A DNA stretch of 64,000 nt from Streptomyces sp. L-9-10 (GCF_004151105.1 NZ_PHRF01000161.1:1-64000), one strand, 5' to 3'; positions 1 to 8,294 are shown, counted from the first letter of the stretch. Notes: generated by a model from the letters alone, not told the origin. Program-made: numbers and translations.

Positions 1-375
1 GCCGTCGAGGACTGGCTGCGCGGACGCGGCGACGCCCCCGCCAGCAACCCCCTGCCCACCCCCTCCGACGCCGCCGAAGCACTCGACGACGACGCGGGAC
101 CCATCGAACGCCTGCTCCACGACAAGGGCAAGCTCTCCAGGCTCGACTACAAGGCCAACACCGACTGGTGGAACGCCTCACTCGGCATCGGCTTCGGCAT
201 CTCCGCCGGACAGGTCAGCCTCGGCTTCAAACTCTTCGGCATCGAGATGACCCATGAATCCAAGAACCAGACGATCACCGGCGATCCGACCTACGCCACC
301 GGCCCCAAAAGCGGCGGCGCCAGGCCCTGGGTCGAATGGAAGAACTGCACGCGGACCAAGCCCATCCCGACCTGA
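1..375 (+). CDS. 3' end of an unrecognised protein gene
   Basis: The reading frame is open from the first base to a TGA at 373-375, giving 124 C-terminal residues; the start lies outside the window. The piece begins with a Pro/Ala/Asp-rich stretch and then has a Gly/aromatic-rich part (NTDWWNASLGIGFGISAG, VSLGFKLFGIEM) and a short Lys/Trp-rich tail. The alternating hydrophobic glycine pattern suggests a beta-rich, perhaps secreted, domain, but I do not recognise the family. A strong hairpin terminator 117 bases downstream supports this being the end of a transcription unit. Confidence 0.6.
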   Translation, partial: AVEDWLRGRGDAPASNPLPTPSDAAEALDDDAGPIERLLHDKGKLSRLDYKANTDWWNASLGIGFGISAGQVSLGFKLFGIEMTHESKNQTITGDPTYATGPKSGGARPWVEWKNCTRTKPIPT

Positions 376-491
376 CCGGCAGGGCGCGTCCGGGACCGTC
401 GACCCCAGATCCCCCATGCGTCCCACGCGCCACCGGGACCCGCATTGAAAACTGCGTTTCCGCAGGTCAGAGCCTGCAACAGCGACAACGA

Positions 492-525
492 CGGCGCCCG
501 GGGCGGAAGTCCGCCCCGGGCGCCG
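492..525 (+). terminator. Strong hairpin terminator
   Basis: A perfect 15-bp GC-rich stem (492-506 with 511-525) closes an AAGT loop. It lies between the partial gene ending at 375 and the cellulase promoter. There is no clear T-run, which is common for streptomycete terminators. Confidence 0.75.
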
Positions 526-553
526 CTGTCTGTACCAAGTCTTTACCCGGCCC

Positions 554-583
554 TTGACGGTTAACTGTAAACAATCCTAACTT
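554..583 (+). promoter_or_regulatory. Putative promoter of the GH5 cellulase gene
   Basis: TTGACG (554-559) is followed after 18 bases by TAACTT (578-583), a reasonable vegetative sigma pattern. The stretch is AT-rich compared with its surroundings. A 7-bp inverted repeat, CGGTTAA (558-564) and TTAACCG (584-590), straddles the -10 region and could be an operator. The classical CebR box TGGGAGCGCTCCCA is not present here. Confidence 0.4.
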
Positions 584-666
584 TTAACCGCCACCCCCGT
601 GGAGCGCACCACATCCATGGACCCCCACCACGGATTTGTCATGTCCGCATCATGAAGGGTCTCGCC

Positions 667-1761
667 ATGTCCCCATCGCTCCTCAAGAGACTGCGTCCCA
701 CCGCGGTCCTCGCCCTGGCCGGAGCCCTGTTCCTGGGCCTCGGCGTCACCGCACAGGCCGGAGCCACCGCACAGGCCGGCGCCTCCGCCCCGGCCGCCGG
801 CCAGGACCGCATCTCCCAGGCCGCCCCCGCGGCGGACACTCCGGTCAGCGTCAACGGCAAGGTCCGCGTCTGCGGCACCAAGCTCTGCAACGCCTCCGGC
901 ACCCCGATCCAGCTGCGCGGGATGAGCACCCACGGCACCCAGTGGTACGCGCAGTGCGTGACCGACGGTTCACTGGACGCCCTCGCCAACGACTGGAACG
1001 GCGACATCCTCCGCGTCTCCACCTATGTACAAGAGGGCGGCTACGAGACCGACCCGACCAGGTTCACCGACCTCGCCAGCCGGATCGTCGACCAGGCCAC
1101 CGCCCGCGGCCTGTACGTGATCGTCGACTGGCACCAGCTCACCCCGGGCGACCCCAACGCCAACACCGCCCGCGCCCGCACCTTCTTCACCGAGATGGCG
1201 CGCCGCCACAAGGACAAGGTCAACGTCCTGTGGGAGATCGCCAACGAGCCGAACGGCGTCTCCTGGCCGCAGATCAAGAGCTATGCCGAGACCATCATCC
1301 CGGTGGTCCGGGCCCAGGACCCCGACGGCGTCGTTCTCGTCGGCACCCGCGCCTGGTCCTCACTCGGCGTCTCCGACGGCGCCAACGAGACCGAGGTCGT
1401 CAACAACCCGGTGAACGCCGCCAACATCATGTACACGTTCCACTTCTACGCCGCGTCCCACAAGTCCGAGTACCTGAACACACTGTCCCGGGCCGCGGAC
1501 CGCATCCCCATGTTCGTCACGGAGTTCGGCACCCAGAACTACGCGGGTGAGGGTGCCAACGACTTCGCCCAGTCGCAGCGGTACATCGACCTGATGGCCC
1601 AGAAGAAGATCAGCTGGACCAACTGGAACTACTCGGACGACAACCGGTCCGGCGCCGTCTTCAAGACCGGTACCTGCGCCCGCGGCCAGTGGACCGGCAC
1701 CTCGGTCCTCAAGGAGGCCGGTATCTGGATCCGCGACCGGATCCGGAGCGGCGGCTTCTAG
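667..1761 (+). CDS. Secreted GH5 endoglucanase (cellulase)
   Basis: Predicted extracellular endo-beta-1,4-glucanase. From the ATG at 667 the product is 364 residues: a signal peptide (basic LLKRLR, hydrophobic core ALAGALFLGLGV), a short Ala-rich linker, then one GH5 barrel from about residue 58. Barrel landmarks are IQLRGMSTHG, DWH (154-156), the acid/base in NEP (Glu194) and the nucleophile in FVTEFGT (Glu286). No carbohydrate-binding module is present, so it is a catalytic-domain-only member. The ATG at 667 is preferred over an in-frame ATG at 652 because GAAGGG lies seven bases before 667, while nothing suitable precedes 652. A 40-base palindromic terminator follows, so the gene is probably monocistronic. 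Confidence 0.9.
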   Translation: MSPSLLKRLRPTAVLALAGALFLGLGVTAQAGATAQAGASAPAAGQDRISQAAPAADTPVSVNGKVRVCGTKLCNASGTPIQLRGMSTHGTQWYAQCVTDGSLDALANDWNGDILRVSTYVQEGGYETDPTRFTDLASRIVDQATARGLYVIVDWHQLTPGDPNANTARARTFFTEMARRHKDKVNVLWEIANEPNGVSWPQIKSYAETIIPVVRAQDPDGVVLVGTRAWSSLGVSDGANETEVVNNPVNAANIMYTFHFYAASHKSEYLNTLSRAADRIPMFVTEFGTQNYAGEGANDFAQSQRYIDLMAQKKISWTNWNYSDDNRSGAVFKTGTCARGQWTGTSVLKEAGIWIRDRIRSGGF

Positions 1762-1813
1762 GGCGGGTTGCGAAAGTCCCGCCCGGAACCCTGCCGGGAC
1801 GGCAGTGGCATGA

Positions 1814-1853
1814 GGGGCTCTCTTCCCGGATCCGGATCCGGGAAGAGAGCCCC
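1814..1853 (+). terminator. 40-base perfect palindrome, terminator
   Basis: Two 20-base arms (1814-1833 and 1834-1853) are exact reverse complements with no spacer. As RNA it folds into a very stable hairpin 52 bases after the cellulase stop codon. Confidence 0.75.
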
Positions 1854-1950
1854 GGTCCGTTCCTGAACAGCGCCTTCCTGGCCACCGCGACCGCCGCGGC
1901 CACCGGCCTGGCCCTCACGGCGCCGAGGCTCCGCTTCCCACGGAAGCCGG

Positions 1951-1980
1951 GTGCTCCTGCCTCATCCCGAGCAGGAGCGC
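1951..1980 (-). terminator. Hairpin after the MetAP gene
   Basis: Arms 1951-1960 and 1971-1980 pair over ten bases with one G-U pair, about 45 bases beyond the stop of the leftward aminopeptidase gene. The stretch between here and the cellulase terminator holds no gene I can support. Confidence 0.45.
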
Positions 1981-2023
1981 CTTCCTCCACCGATGCTCGA
2001 AGAAGAGGAACGGGGCTCCGACC

Positions 2024-2806
2024 TCACAGCCGCGCGCGCTTCGGCAAGGTGAGGATTTCGGCTCCGTCCTCGGTGATGGCGATGGTGTGCTCACTGTGTG
2101 CCGTCCGGCAGCCTGTCGCACTTCGGAGCGTCCACCCGTCCGCATCGGTGACGAGTTGAGCGGTGTCCGCCATGACCCACGGCTCCAGTGCCAGCAGCAG
2201 CCCGGGGCGCAGTTTGTATCCACGGCCGGGCCGTCCGGTGTTCGAAACGTGCGGGTCCTGGTGCATCGTCGATCCGATGCCATGACCTCCGAACTCGGTG
2301 TTGATCGGGTACCCCGCCTTGCTGAGGACCGTACCGATGGCATGCGAGATGTCGCCGATGCGAGCCCCGGGCCCGGCAGCGGCGATCCCGGCGGCCAGCG
2401 CGCGTTCGGTCGCACTGATCATCGCGACGCCCTCCGGGGGCCGCGCGTCGCCCACGATGAAGCTGATGGCAGCGTCCGCGGCGACTCCGCCCTTGGAGAC
2501 GGCGAGGTCGAGTGTCAGCAGATCGCCATCGGCAAGCGTGTAGTCGTACGGCCGTCCGTGGAGCACGGCATCGTTGACCGCCGTGCAGACGTAGTGGCCG
2601 AACGGGCCGCGCCCGAAGGACGGCTCGTAGTCGACGTAACAGGACAGCGCCCCCGACTCGACGATCATGGCCTTGGCCCACCGGTCGATGTCCAGCAGGT
2701 TCGTGCCGATCACGCTACGGCTCTTCAGCGTCTGAAGGATGTCAGCGACCAGGGCGCCTGTGTCTTTTGCTCGGGCCAACAGGGTGGAGTTCAGAATCTC
2801 GATCAT
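2024..2806 (-). CDS. map: Type I methionine aminopeptidase paralogue
   Basis: Removes the N-terminal methionine from nascent proteins in the cytoplasm (family knowledge). The 260-residue product has the pita-bread peptidase pattern: FGHYVCTAVNDAVLHG, the two-metal aspartates in DGDLLTLDLAV and ADAAISF, the histidine loop EFGGHGIGSTMHQDP, the glutamate in LALEPW and a late glutamate in TAHSEHTIAI. The start is the ATG at 2806, with GAAGGA about eight bases upstream; a TTG at 2830 is also in frame but falls at the promoter. It stands alone, away from the secY-adk-map locus where the housekeeping copy normally lies, so it is probably a second, specialised or stress copy. Its promoter region carries a repeated ACTRTACCGG motif. 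Confidence 0.9.
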   Translation of the reverse strand: MIEILNSTLLARAKDTGALVADILQTLKSRSVIGTNLLDIDRWAKAMIVESGALSCYVDYEPSFGRGPFGHYVCTAVNDAVLHGRPYDYTLADGDLLTLDLAVSKGGVAADAAISFIVGDARPPEGVAMISATERALAAGIAAAGPGARIGDISHAIGTVLSKAGYPINTEFGGHGIGSTMHQDPHVSNTGRPGRGYKLRPGLLLALEPWVMADTAQLVTDADGWTLRSATGCRTAHSEHTIAITEDGAEILTLPKRARL

Positions 2807-2832
2807 GCGGCGTCCTTCTCGTGCAACCAATA

Positions 2833-2859
2833 ACTATACCGGCCATACTGTACCGGTAC
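2833..2859 (-). promoter_or_regulatory. Promoter/operator region of the MetAP gene
   Basis: Read leftward there is TATAGT at 2838-2833, a good -10 element placing transcription start about 20 bases before the ATG. The same stretch holds a direct repeat ACTATACCGG (2833-2842) and ACTGTACCGG (2847-2856), the second inside the palindrome GTACCGGTAC (2850-2859). Repeats over a core promoter suggest a repressor site; GntR-family sites can look like this, but no linked regulator is intact. Confidence 0.4.
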
Positions 2860-2942
2860 TGGAATGGGAGGCATGGCCGTGCCGGCGGATGGGCTTGAGT
2901 CTCCCGCAGGCGGAGACGCCAAGGTGGGGGCATGGACGACGG

Positions 2943-3122
2943 CACGCTCTGGCGGATGACTTCGGTCTGGTTGCTCATCTCCAGGGTCAGATTCCCGAAC
3001 AGACAGCCCGAGATGGTGCCGCAGCTCTGCTGCCCGGCGCGCTGGGCGGATTCAGTGGCCTCGAACAGCTCCCGTAGCCGCTGAAGGGGCGGGGCGTCGC
3101 TGCGCAGAATACGGTTCCAGCC
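2943..3122 (-). pseudogene. Decayed TetR-family regulator fragment
   Basis: One leftward frame reads like the ligand-binding half of a TetR/AcrR regulator: ILRSDAPPLQRLRELFEA, then SGCLFGNLTLEMSNQTEVIRQ. The GC-hydrophobic-GN-hydrophobic-E-S signature is typical of that family. There is no start codon, no helix-turn-helix half and no proper C-terminus; downstream the frame runs into unrelated sequence. I read it as a remnant of a gene once placed between map and the PLP-enzyme gene. The rest of 2860-3235 shows nothing else I can support. Confidence 0.5.
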
Positions 3123-3235
3123 GCTGCGCTGGCTGCTGTGCTGGGCTGGGCCGTGCTGTGATGGATGATCATGGATGGCTCCTCAGCGATCCACATCCGC
3201 CCACGACCGTGTTCGCCACTCCGGACGGAGACTTT

Positions 3236-4216
3236 ATGAGTGAGAAGATCGCCCTGTCGACATGGCCCACGCCGATGGAGCCCATGCCTCGCCTCGCGGC
3301 GGCCCTGGGCCTGCACGAGGATGACCTCTGGATCAAGCGGGACGACCTGATCGGCCTCGGAGGAGGCGGCAACAAGGTCCGCAAACTGGAATGGTTGGTT
3401 GGCGCCGCGGTGGAGGCGCGTGCGGACACACTGGTCACCACTGGTGCCCAACAGAGCAACCATGCCCGTCTCACCGCAGCCGCGGGCGCCCGCCTGGGAC
3501 TTGATGTCGTACTCGTCCTTCCCGGTACATCCGACAGCGCGGCGAACGCTTCCGGCAACCTTGTTCTCGACAGCCTCTTCGGAGCCCGCGTCTTCTGGGC
3601 CGGCGACGGCCACCCGGGCGGCATGGCCGACGTGGCCGAAGATGTCTGCCGGCAGTTGAGCCGCGACGGAGCGCGGCCGTACTTGATCCCCTTCGGAGGC
3701 TCAAGTCCCCTCGGAGCGCGAGGTTACGTCGAGGGCGGCGAGGAGATCCGTTCCCAACTGCCCGATGTGGACCACGTTGTCGTGGCAGTGGGTTCCGGGG
3801 GCACCATGGCCGGCCTGACAGGTGCGCTCGGGGAGGAGCGTGTGCTCGGTGTCCACTGCGGGGCGGTGGCGGATCCGGCCGCCACCGTGGCCGCTCTCGC
3901 CGGCCCGCTCACCCCACACGGCATCGCTCCCGATTCCCTGCGCATCCGTACCGACCAGGTCGGCGCGGGATACGGAGTCCTCCATGAACCAGTCCTGGAA
4001 GCGATGAGGACAACCGCGGCCACCGAGGGCATCGTTCTGGACCCCGTCTACAGCGGGCGTGCCATGGCCGGACTCATCGCCGCTGTGCGGGATCGCGACA
4101 TCCGCCGGGGCGAGCGCACCGTGTTTCTCCACACTGGTGGGCTTCCGGGGCTGTTCGGACATGCGGAGACCGTGCACCGATCCGTCACAGCACTGCATTC
4201 CTGCGACCCCGTGTGA
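3236..4216 (+). CDS. PLP enzyme, D-cysteine desulfhydrase/ACC deaminase family
   Basis: Fold-type II PLP enzyme of 326 residues. The family cleaves D-cysteine to pyruvate, sulfide and ammonia, or deaminates 1-aminocyclopropane-1-carboxylate; motifs alone do not separate the two here. Visible are IKRDDL, the PLP-lysine segment GGGGNKVRKLEWL, TTGAQQSNHARLTAA, the phosphate-binding loop GSGGTMAGL and the C-terminal LDPVYSGRAMAGL with HTGGLPGLFG. The ATG at 3236 is chosen because GGAG lies eight bases upstream and homologues begin near this point; an in-frame ATG at 3158 would add an unlikely 26-residue leader. Its neighbours are a tetR remnant and a DUF6194-like gene, so genomic context gives no pathway. 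Confidence 0.85.
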   Translation: MSEKIALSTWPTPMEPMPRLAAALGLHEDDLWIKRDDLIGLGGGGNKVRKLEWLVGAAVEARADTLVTTGAQQSNHARLTAAAGARLGLDVVLVLPGTSDSAANASGNLVLDSLFGARVFWAGDGHPGGMADVAEDVCRQLSRDGARPYLIPFGGSSPLGARGYVEGGEEIRSQLPDVDHVVVAVGSGGTMAGLTGALGEERVLGVHCGAVADPAATVAALAGPLTPHGIAPDSLRIRTDQVGAGYGVLHEPVLEAMRTTAATEGIVLDPVYSGRAMAGLIAAVRDRDIRRGERTVFLHTGGLPGLFGHAETVHRSVTALHSCDPV

Positions 4217-4223
4217 GCGGGGG

Positions 4224-4706
4224 TCATTGCCCAGTGGCTTCCCCCGGTTCGTGTCGCCGCTCGAACCGGGAACGCGCGGCGTCGTGGGCGCCGCGCAGAA
4301 GCCGTACGAGCGTGCCCATCGTCTTCTCCGCGGGATTGACGACAGAGATCCAGCCGAGCGCGCCGTATACCGGGTGCGGCATCACGCTGTCGGCGGCCGT
4401 GTAGTCGCGAGGGCGGCTGAGACCGCGCGGCTCCTCCCCCGTGAGCTCCCGGAACGTTGGCCGGTCGATGTGCACGTTCACACGCCAGCGGCCCGGATGA
4501 TCAAGGTCGGAAGCGGTGTCGTCGGGGTAGTTCTTGGTGACGATCGTCCCGTAGGGCTGGACGTTCCGAGGCATCTGCCCGTCGGGGGCGTAGTAGAAGA
4601 ACGCGTCTCCCCACACGAGCTCGGGGAAGTCGCCTCCCGGTTCCGGGCTGAAGACGAGTGCGCCGTCGAGGCCTCGCACGGCCGCGCTGATCTGTTCCAT
4701 ACTCAT
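4224..4706 (-). CDS. DUF6194-like protein
   Basis: A 160-residue soluble protein without signal or membrane segments. It starts MSMEQISAAVRGLDGALVF, continues with ELVWGDAFFYYAPDG and PYGTIVTKNYPDD, and ends with VYGALGWISVVNPAEKT followed by an arginine-rich tail. I recognise this as the DUF6194 pattern common in streptomycetes. The conserved W-G-D-x-F-F-Y, N-H-I and P-H-P-V-Y segments resemble the MmcQ/YjbR-like proteins of unknown function. It is divergent from the MerR gene with only about 40 bases between starts, so that regulator may control it. It converges with the PLP-enzyme gene, seven bases from its stop. Confidence 0.65.
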   Translation of the reverse strand: MSMEQISAAVRGLDGALVFSPEPGGDFPELVWGDAFFYYAPDGQMPRNVQPYGTIVTKNYPDDTASDLDHPGRWRVNVHIDRPTFRELTGEEPRGLSRPRDYTAADSVMPHPVYGALGWISVVNPAEKTMGTLVRLLRGAHDAARSRFERRHEPGEATGQ

Positions 4707-4747
4707 GGTTCAAGCATCACCTTCAAGTGCTGATGTGGGGTTGGCCC

Positions 4748-5485
4748 ATGGGGAAGCCGGTGAGCGGTTCACAACAGGGGCCGCTCCGAACAGTCGATGT
4801 CGCCAGGGAGTCGGGGTACTCGGTACAACAGGTTCGCGACCTGGAGCGGCTGGGGGTCCTTCCCCCAGCCGCTCGGTCGAGCAACGGCTACCGTTCCTAC
4901 ACACCGCTTCACGTGCACGCCCTTCGCGCCTATCGAGGACTCGCCGGTGCCGTTGGGCCCGTCGAGGCCCGGCAGCTGCTCGCGGAGCTGCGAACAAAGA
5001 CGATCGCGGAGGCTGCCGCGGGGATCAGCGCGGTGCATGTTCGGCTCGCGCGGGAACGGGACGAGGCTCTGCGGGCGCAAGAGGCGCTGCGCGCGATCCA
5101 GGCCGAGGCGGACACACCCGAGTTCGAGCAGGAGACCGACGCGATGACGATCACGGAGCTCGCCGGAGCGCTCCATGTACGTCCTTCGGCTCTGCGGTTC
5201 TGGGAGCAGGAAGGGCTGGTCATCCCCGAGCGAGTGACGTCACTGCGGGCACGTCGCTACGGTCTCTCGGCGATCGGAGCGGCCAGAATCGTCGCGGCCC
5301 TGCGCGGCGCGGGCTACGGCATTCCCGCGGTGCGCGCGATCATGGATTCCCTGCACCAGTTCGACGGCCTGGAAGCGGCCCAGCACATCCTGCGGCAACG
5401 TCTGGACCAGATCGCCATGCGGACCGTGGCGCTGCTCCGGGCGGGCACGGACCTGGCAGCCGTCGTGGCGCCCGCCGGACAATGA
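4748..5485 (+). CDS. MerR-type regulator with two HTH modules
   Basis: A 245-residue protein with two separate MerR-like DNA-binding modules. The first, near residues 14-80, reads TVDVARESGYSVQQVRDLERLGVLPPAARSS followed by GYRSYTPLHVHALR. The second, near 135-200, reads TITELAGALHVRPSALRFWEQEGLVIPER followed by RRYGLSAIGAARIVAALRGAGYGI. A helical, charged linker joins them and a dimerisation-like helix follows. Ordinary MerR proteins have one HTH and then a coiled coil and effector domain, so this layout is unusual. No cysteine cluster for metal sensing is seen. The ATG at 4748, preceded by GGGG, is chosen; a GTG at 4727 and an ATG at 4733 are also in frame. The divergent DUF6194-like gene is the obvious candidate target. 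Confidence 0.75.
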   Translation: MGKPVSGSQQGPLRTVDVARESGYSVQQVRDLERLGVLPPAARSSNGYRSYTPLHVHALRAYRGLAGAVGPVEARQLLAELRTKTIAEAAAGISAVHVRLARERDEALRAQEALRAIQAEADTPEFEQETDAMTITELAGALHVRPSALRFWEQEGLVIPERVTSLRARRYGLSAIGAARIVAALRGAGYGIPAVRAIMDSLHQFDGLEAAQHILRQRLDQIAMRTVALLRAGTDLAAVVAPAGQ

Positions 5486-5567
5486 CGGCTTCTTCCGTCC
5501 CCGCCCCGGTTTCGAGCACGGCACCAACGCGGTTGCCACCCGCGCCCGACCGGCGTTGCCTCCGCTG

Positions 5568-6854
5568 TCAGCGAGCGGCGATGTGGCCGGAGCTGACAAC
5601 GGCACGGACGTGTCGCTGGTCGACCAGGTGGGAGATGTCCGCGAGGGGGTCGGCGTCCAGGAGGAGGGCATCGGCGACGCTTCCCACGGTGATGGTTCCC
5701 ATCGTGGGAAGCTGACCGGCCTTCTCTGCCGCCCGGCTGGTGGCGGCGGCGATGACCGCGGAGTTCGGCACGCCGGCTTTCGCGAACAACTGCAGCTCAC
5801 GCCGCAGTGCGCGGGCCGGTGTGGGCATGACCCTCGCGATGTCACTGCCCGCGACGAGTTCGACGTCGGCTTCCTGGAAGATCGGCAGCGTACGCATCGC
5901 GTAGTCGAATCGGATCCGGCACTCGTCCGCAGGGTGCTTGGGAAACGGTTGACCGTAGGTGGGACGTGCGGCGATCTCCTTGGCCTCGTCCGGGGTGAGA
6001 ATGCCGTCGCTGCCGAGCCGGTCCAGGTAGTCGGGGCACGCCCCGAAAGCCAGTTGCTCCCAGGTGGCGATCGTCGGGCAGTAGAGCGTTCCCGCTTCGG
6101 CCATGATGGCGGCGAGTTGCTCGGCTTCGCTCAGGTCGCGGGGGTCTCGCGGAATCGGAGAGTGCTCGATGCAGTCGGCGCCCGCCTGGATCGCCTCCCG
6201 CATGTCGGTGCCTGTCGCGATGTGCACGAATACCTTTTTGCCTGCCGTGTGTGCGGCGGTGATGATCACCTCAAGCGCTTCCGGGGGCAGTCGTCGGCCG
6301 CCTCCGGGCTTGCCGTCGAACATGCACTTGATGTAGTCGACCTCACTGAGCCGCAGTCCCCGAAGGAAGCGGCGTGCGTCGTCGGCACTGCCTACTTCCA
6401 TGACCCCCGAACGGTCACCCTTGAGGCCGGTCACCGGCCAGCCGTCGATACCGGTGAACGCCACTTCGGTGGTGAACAGCGACGCCATGGCGCTGTCCGC
6501 CTTGCTCACGTCGCGCAACTCGGGACTCAGTTCCGGCATACCCCCCAGATCACACACCGACGTGACACCCTCCGCGAGATACCCCGCAAGCACGTCCCGC
6601 AAGTGGGCGAACCGCTCAGGTCGGGGGAGCAACGCGCCGTAGTCCCTCAGGTGGGTGTGACCTTCCCACAGGCCGGGCAGCAGATAGCCACCACGGCCGT
6701 CGAGCACGGGCTCCCCGGCCGGCGTCGACGAACTCTCAGGGCTCGACGGGCGGATGTCCGTGAACCGTCCGTCCGCGATGTGGACATCCATCCCGGCCCG
6801 CGGAGCGCTGCCGGTGCCGGTGCCGTCGATGACGGTCACATTCTTGATGATCAA
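5568..6854 (-). CDS. Amidohydrolase, imidazolonepropionase/prolidase type (copy 2)
   Basis: Metal-dependent hydrolase of the amidohydrolase superfamily, 428 residues, cytoplasmic by absence of a signal. Ligand motifs are visible in order: GHTHL (His66, His68), the candidate carbamylated lysine in VDYIKCMFDGKPGG, VFVHIATG, CIEHSPIPRD and the metal aspartate in VAGSDIAR. The substrate is not evident; relatives cleave cyclic amides, dipeptides or N-acyl compounds. The start is TTG at 6854 with GAGG ten bases upstream; its first residues IIKNVTVIDGTG match the ATG start of the neighbouring paralogue. It follows that paralogue by 156 bases and probably depends on the same MarR-controlled promoter. 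Confidence 0.85.
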   Translation of the reverse strand: MIIKNVTVIDGTGTGSAPRAGMDVHIADGRFTDIRPSSPESSSTPAGEPVLDGRGGYLLPGLWEGHTHLRDYGALLPRPERFAHLRDVLAGYLAEGVTSVCDLGGMPELSPELRDVSKADSAMASLFTTEVAFTGIDGWPVTGLKGDRSGVMEVGSADDARRFLRGLRLSEVDYIKCMFDGKPGGGRRLPPEALEVIITAAHTAGKKVFVHIATGTDMREAIQAGADCIEHSPIPRDPRDLSEAEQLAAIMAEAGTLYCPTIATWEQLAFGACPDYLDRLGSDGILTPDEAKEIAARPTYGQPFPKHPADECRIRFDYAMRTLPIFQEADVELVAGSDIARVMPTPARALRRELQLFAKAGVPNSAVIAAATSRAAEKAGQLPTMGTITVGSVADALLLDADPLADISHLVDQRHVRAVVSSGHIAAR

Positions 6855-7010
6855 AAGGGTGCCTCGATTCCGTTCTGTCGTGCGGTATCAACCGTCGAGA
6901 AGGTGAGTGATGTTCGGCGACCGCCCGCATCCGGTGCCGTCCGGAGACAGAACGTGGTCCTGCCATACGCGGAAGGTGCGCACCTGGTTGCGACGAGCAT
7001 GGACCGGGGG

Positions 7011-8267
7011 TCAGAGCATCCGGCCACCTCGGAGTGTCCACACCCGGTGGGCCGGACTGATGAGGTGCGCCAGGTCTGTGCGGGGGTCGGCGCTCAGCAA
7101 CAACGCATCGGCGACGGCGCCCGGCCTGATCGTCCCCGCATGCGCTCCCTGACCGATCTTCTCGGCCACGTGCCGGGTGCCGGCGGCCAGGACGGCGCGC
7201 AGCGGTAGGCCCGCCTTGGCCAGTAGTTGCAGTTCACGGAAGAGGGCGATCGGTGCGGAAGGCATCAGGATGGCGATGTCGCTCCCGGCGGCGATCTTGA
7301 CGCCGGCCTCGTGCATCAGCCCCAGCGTGCGCATCGCGTAGTCGAGTCGGACGCGGGATTCCTGGGCGGGGTGGCGCCGGAAAGGGCGCCCGTACCAGGC
7401 ACTGCCGGCGATCCGCGGGATGTCCGCAGCGGTGAGGATGCCGTCCTTGGCGAGTTCGTCGAGGTAGCTCGCGTCGCCGTTGCGTCCGATCTGTTCCCAT
7501 GTGACCAGGGTGGGGCAGTAGTAGGTGTTCGATTCGGCCAGCAACGCGGCGATGTCGACGGCTTCTTGGGTGCTGCCGGCGTCCTGGGGCAGGAAGGCGT
7601 GCTCGATGCCGTCCGCGCCGGCCGCGACCGCCTCCTCGACGTCACGTCTCCGATGGACGTGCACGAGGACCTTTTTGCCCTTCTCGTGCCCCGCCGCCAC
7701 GATGGCCCTCAGGGCGTCGAACGACAGTTTGTCGGGTGCGCCCGGTTCGCCGTCGTAGACGCATTTGATGAAGTCGACTTGGTCGGCCAGCGCCAGTGCC
7801 TGTTGGTGGGCCAGGCCGGGATCATCGACCTGGAAGGCGATCGCGGCGCGCTCGGTGTCGTCGAGGACCGGCCAGCCCTTGACTCCGGTGAACAGGCGCC
7901 CGGCGAAGAACAGCGTGGCTGCCGGGTCGGTGGCCGTCCGCCGGTAGTCACGGATCTCCAGCGCGACGTCCAGCGAGCCGCCCAGATCTACGACGCTGGT
8001 GATCCCGGCGGCCAGGTAGTCCGAGAGCAGCCGTGAAATGTGCTGGACGCGTTCACTCTCGGGGATGTCCCGGGTGTGAACCCCGGCCAGATGGGTGTGC
8101 CCCTCCCACAGTCCGGGCACCAAGTACCCGCCCCGCCCATCGATGGACGGCCCCTCACCGGTCGTTGGCCGGATGGCGGTGAATCTCCCCTCGGACACGA
8201 CGACCTCCACGTCGGAAAGGGGGGCGCCGCCGGTGCCGTCGACGACAGTCACGTTCCGAATGATCAT
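7011..8267 (-). CDS. Amidohydrolase, imidazolonepropionase/prolidase type (copy 1)
   Basis: A 418-residue paralogue of the next gene, with the same ligand set: GLWEGHTHL, VDFIKCVYDGEPGA, VLVHVHR, GIEHAFLPQD and AAGSDIAIL. The two copies align nearly end to end, which points to tandem duplication followed by divergence of substrate range. The start is the ATG at 8267 with GGAG seven bases upstream; a TTG at 8291 is in frame but inside the operator region. It is the first gene of a leftward unit divergent from the MarR gene, and two palindromic operators in the shared promoter region suggest direct repression by that MarR protein. Confidence 0.85.
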   Translation of the reverse strand: MIIRNVTVVDGTGGAPLSDVEVVVSEGRFTAIRPTTGEGPSIDGRGGYLVPGLWEGHTHLAGVHTRDIPESERVQHISRLLSDYLAAGITSVVDLGGSLDVALEIRDYRRTATDPAATLFFAGRLFTGVKGWPVLDDTERAAIAFQVDDPGLAHQQALALADQVDFIKCVYDGEPGAPDKLSFDALRAIVAAGHEKGKKVLVHVHRRRDVEEAVAAGADGIEHAFLPQDAGSTQEAVDIAALLAESNTYYCPTLVTWEQIGRNGDASYLDELAKDGILTAADIPRIAGSAWYGRPFRRHPAQESRVRLDYAMRTLGLMHEAGVKIAAGSDIAILMPSAPIALFRELQLLAKAGLPLRAVLAAGTRHVAEKIGQGAHAGTIRPGAVADALLLSADPRTDLAHLISPAHRVWTLRGGRML

Positions 8268-8294
8268 CTGCGTCTCCGTGGGTTGGGCCAATTA

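Noticed and set aside
667..1761. CebR box control of the cellulase gene
   Set aside because: The TGGGAGCGCTCCCA site is absent from the upstream region.
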